Assembly: GCF_001691565.1 (NCBI RefSeq)
Contig: NZ_MAYO01000002.1
Span: 64,272-128,271 of the forward strand
DNA: 64,000 nucleotides
DNA from: Microbacterium oleivorans
Lineage (GTDB): Bacteria; Actinomycetota; Actinomycetes; Actinomycetales; Microbacteriaceae
Reading direction: 5' to 3'
This document shows, in pieces, positions 61,673-64,000 of this stretch. Under the pieces are notes generated by a model. The model saw only the letters and a program-made list of their open reading frames with translations. It was not told the origin of the DNA and did not search any database. The first letter of the stretch is position 1. The number at the start of each line of letters is the position of its first letter. A program made the position numbers and the translations under genes.

Positions 61673-62907
61673 TGCAGCACGGTCGAGGTGAGACGGGACA
61701 GCGGCTCGGCGAGCGCGTTGATCAGGTCGGTCAGGTCCCGCTTGTCGTCCTGGGTCAGAGTCTTGTACGCGACGAAGCCCTTCTGCAGTGAGCCGTGTGC
61801 TGCGAGGGCTGCGTCGAGATCGTCATAGCGGCGCGAGATGTCTTTCGCGAGCGTGGCACCGTCCGACCCGGTCGCGGCGGCGAAGTCCTTCACGAGCGAG
61901 AACGCCATCTTCGAGCCCTCGACGTTCGCGGCGAAGTCCGACAGGTCGGTGCCCGACCACCAGTCCTCCTCGCCGCTGATCTTGCCGGTCGCCACTTCGT
62001 CGAGCAGCGCGATCGCGCCGTTGGAGATCCCGGCAACGCCCTGCGCATCCAGCGCCTGCTGGAACTTCTCGGAGTGGACGTAGTCGTTGAGTTCGCCGAC
62101 GTCGGCGACGAGCTTGTCGCCGTAGGTGGCGCGCTCGGCGGTCGTCGACGGCGCCCAGTCCTGCCACGCGGGCGTCTCGCCGTCGGCGTTCAGAGCGTCT
62201 TTCCTCGGAACCCAGAGGTCCTTCTCGATGCGGTGGAAGCCCGTCCAGTCGAGGTCTTCCGCCACGGCATCCACCTCGCGGTAGTCGATGCGCGGGTCGA
62301 GATCCCCGAGGGATTCGGCGACCGGCTCGATGCGCTCGTAGAACGCGCGGACCGTCGGGAACCGCGCGCGAGCGTCATCGTCCCTCCCCGACTCGTAGGC
62401 CGTCGTGAACGCATCGACGGCGGGAACGAGCTGCTCGACCTGGTCTTTGACGAACGCGGCGTACAGGTCGACGGCCTTCTGCTTCTGCTCGGCGTCGTCG
62501 CCGGTGGCGGTGACCGCGCCGCCCGTGACGCTGAAGTCGGCGCGCCCGACGCCCTCGCCGACCATGCCCGGCTTGCAGAGGGTCTTGTACCGGCCCGGCT
62601 GCGCGACGACCGTGAGGGTGCGCTCGGCGCCGGGGGCGATGTTCTCGACCTCGCCGATGATGCGCAGTCCATCCTCGGCGAGCAGGTAGAACTCGCTTAC
62701 CTGGGAGCTCTCGTTCGACACCGCGAAGGTCAGCGTTCCGCTCTTCGCCGTCGCCGTCGAGACGTCGCACGAGGTGTCGGTCGAGGTCACGGTGAGGGCG
62801 TCCGCGCTCGTCACGTCGGATTTCGCGACGCATCCCGAGAGGGCGACGGCGCCGACGGCGGCGAGGGCGAGGGCGGCATGCGCCTTCGTGAGACGGGGGC
62901 GGGTCAT
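61669..62907 (-). CDS. efeO: Iron uptake lipoprotein EfeO (cupredoxin plus peptidase-M75 domains)
   Basis: The 412-residue protein has a lipoprotein signal (AALALAAVGAVALSGCVA, lipobox LSGC near residue 25) and an N-terminal cupredoxin-like domain (about 35-130). An M75/imelysin-like domain follows (about 150-400) with the HxxE metal motif in FHRIEKDLWVPR near residue 230. It binds iron at the cell surface for the permease EfeU. ATG at 62907 has TAGGAG 6 bases upstream and overlaps the efeU stop (ATGA). Confidence 0.93.
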   Translation of the reverse strand: MTRPRLTKAHAALALAAVGAVALSGCVAKSDVTSADALTVTSTDTSCDVSTATAKSGTLTFAVSNESSQVSEFYLLAEDGLRIIGEVENIAPGAERTLTVVAQPGRYKTLCKPGMVGEGVGRADFSVTGGAVTATGDDAEQKQKAVDLYAAFVKDQVEQLVPAVDAFTTAYESGRDDDARARFPTVRAFYERIEPVAESLGDLDPRIDYREVDAVAEDLDWTGFHRIEKDLWVPRKDALNADGETPAWQDWAPSTTAERATYGDKLVADVGELNDYVHSEKFQQALDAQGVAGISNGAIALLDEVATGKISGEEDWWSGTDLSDFAANVEGSKMAFSLVKDFAAATGSDGATLAKDISRRYDDLDAALAAHGSLQKGFVAYKTLTQDDKRDLTDLINALAEPLSRLTSTVLQ

Positions 62908-63854
62908 GATGCTCCTAGGGATGCGTGACGGGATGCGGAGGTGTCGGTGGATGCCGCGGGCACACGGCGCCGGCGCGGGAACAGGCCGCGGACGAAGAAC
63001 GTGCCGACGACGGCGAGGTAGCAGGCCCAGGCGATCACCTGCAGCCAGGTCATCTCGGGCATGAAGCCGACGGTGGCTTGCAGGAGCGCAGCGAACGCGC
63101 TGCCGGGTGGGAGCTGCCCGCTGAGGTCGAAGGCCCACCCGAACGGGAACCCGGCGATGCCAACGCCGACGCCCCCTGTCGCGGGGTCGATCGTCGCGGC
63201 ATCCGAGAACGGCCCGGGGAGGACGCCCGCCTCCTGTAGATCGTGGAACGCGTAAGCGAGCACGCCCGCCGCGACGATGACGAGGAACCCGCCGGTACAG
63301 GCGAAGAACCGTCGGAGATCGAGACGCACGGCGCCGCGGGCGAGCAGCCAGCCGAGGAGGACGGCGACGGCGAGACCGAGCACGGCGCCGAGCCAGCCCG
63401 GGCCCTCCTGGCCTGCGGTCTGCACCATGGACCAGAGGAAGAGCGTCGTCTCGATGCCCTCGCGCGCCACCGAGACGAAGCCGATCAGGACGATCCCCCA
63501 GAAGCCGCCCATCGCGAGGGCGCGATCGATGCCGCCCTCGAGGTGCGAGCGCATGGTGCGGGCGGTCCGCTGCATCCAGAAGATCATCCAGGTCACCACG
63601 CCCACCGCCAGCAGGGAGAGGAGGCCCCCGAGCAGCTCTTGGGCCTGGAAGGTGAGCGCGTAGGCGCCGAAGGTGAGGACGGCGCCGATGACGAGGACGA
63701 GCACGGCCGCGAGTCCGACTCCGGCCCAGAGCTTCGGGAGCACGTCGCGGCGGCCGATCCGGACGAGGTAGGCGACCAGGATGCCGACGACGAGGGCGGC
63801 CTCCAGGCCTTCGCGGAGGCCGATGAGGAAGGGAGGGAGGAGCGAGGCGAGCAC
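62904..63854 (-). CDS. efeU: Ferrous iron permease EfeU (FTR1 family)
   Basis: The 316-residue protein has seven predicted membrane segments and two iron-permease motifs, GLREGLEAALVVG near residue 12 and VAREGIETTLFLW near 130, each with the REXXE core that passes iron. It leads the efeUOB operon. GTG at 63854 has GAAGAGA 6 bases upstream. The DtxR/IdeR box at 63951-63969 lies 97 bases upstream on the control side, so the operon should be derepressed when iron is scarce. Confidence 0.94.
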   Translation of the reverse strand: MLASLLPPFLIGLREGLEAALVVGILVAYLVRIGRRDVLPKLWAGVGLAAVLVLVIGAVLTFGAYALTFQAQELLGGLLSLLAVGVVTWMIFWMQRTARTMRSHLEGGIDRALAMGGFWGIVLIGFVSVAREGIETTLFLWSMVQTAGQEGPGWLGAVLGLAVAVLLGWLLARGAVRLDLRRFFACTGGFLVIVAAGVLAYAFHDLQEAGVLPGPFSDAATIDPATGGVGVGIAGFPFGWAFDLSGQLPPGSAFAALLQATVGFMPEMTWLQVIAWACYLAVVGTFFVRGLFPRRRRVPAASTDTSASRHASLGAS

Positions 63855-63950
63855 GGGGATCTCTTCGGGTGTTCGGGAGTGAGGCCGGTGCCTGCTGCCC
63901 CGTCGCAGCCCGTCCGCGGGACCCGCTGCGCGACGAGGAGACGCGGCAGC

Positions 63951-63969
63951 TTAGGTTAGGCGAACCTCA
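63951..63969. promoter_or_regulatory. DtxR/IdeR iron box of the efeUOB operon
   Basis: TTAGGTTAGGCGAACCTCA matches the DtxR/IdeR consensus TTAGGTTAGGCTAACCTAA at 17 of 19 positions. On the minus strand the same bases include TAACCT as a possible -10 for efeU, so repressor binding would block the promoter. The remaining sequence between 63855 and 63950 is a GC-rich leader with no other visible signal. Confidence 0.85.
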
Positions 63970-64000
63970 CTCGCGTGAGCGTACACCCGGGCCCGGCGGT

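Overview
The window is high-GC DNA (about 70 percent by eye) with dense, often overlapping genes, many GTG/TTG starts, a DtxR-type iron box, a monomeric NADP isocitrate dehydrogenase and an EfeUOB iron system. This fits the chromosome of a high-GC actinobacterium, most likely Microbacteriaceae and probably Microbacterium; the genus is an inference. I see no rRNA, tRNA, phage, insertion sequence or CRISPR array.

Layout. 1-8045: two tandem, diverged copies of one cassette. Each has a small WXG100-like helical protein, a larger protein with a helical head and a hydrophobic middle, two soluble partner proteins and four-helix membrane proteins. It looks like a type VII secretion substrate/partner locus without the secretion machinery in view, and is the best candidate for an undescribed system. 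8109-10102: DNA alkylation repair (Ada-AlkA fusion, Ogt). 10103-14042: a leader with a 23-codon ORF and terminator before a heterodimeric ABC exporter. 14124-15218: a DUF559-type nuclease-fold gene between two direct copies of a palindromic repeat. 15254-19673: a sugar kinase, a beta-mannosidase and a CE7 acetyl esterase. 19788-27082: isocitrate dehydrogenase, an acetyltransferase, an L,D-transpeptidase, a small lipoprotein, an FAD-linked hydroxyacid dehydrogenase and membrane proteins.

27179-35359: an N-acetylglucosamine/chitobiose regulon: ROK repressor, sugar ABC importer lacking its ATPase, ROK kinase, NagA and a GH20 hexosaminidase. A near-identical 15-bp element precedes both the repressor and the hexosaminidase. 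35398-37814: a ZTP (pfl) riboswitch ahead of glyA and folD. 37942-40427: a polar amino acid ABC importer. 42432-52272: a homoprotocatechuate meta-cleavage cluster (dioxygenase, semialdehyde dehydrogenase, a FAH-RraA fusion, hydratase, aldolase, GntR regulator), divergent from an MHS-type transporter and a single-component flavin hydroxylase that may feed it. 53380-55038: a ThDP enzyme. 55272-56055: a truncated winged-helix gene.

56158-60278: an ECF sigma factor, a zinc-finger anti-sigma-like protein that carries an Asp23-like domain, then five further genes with Asp23-like segments, DUF2273 and CsbD. This looks like a self-regulated envelope-stress (Asp23/AmaP) operon. 60374-63969: efeB, efeO and efeU under a DtxR/IdeR box.

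Several intergenic palindromes are unexplained (14124-14201, 15141-15218, 32590-32683, 36826-36898), and the heptamer GGCATCC/GGATGCC is strongly over-represented across the whole window.
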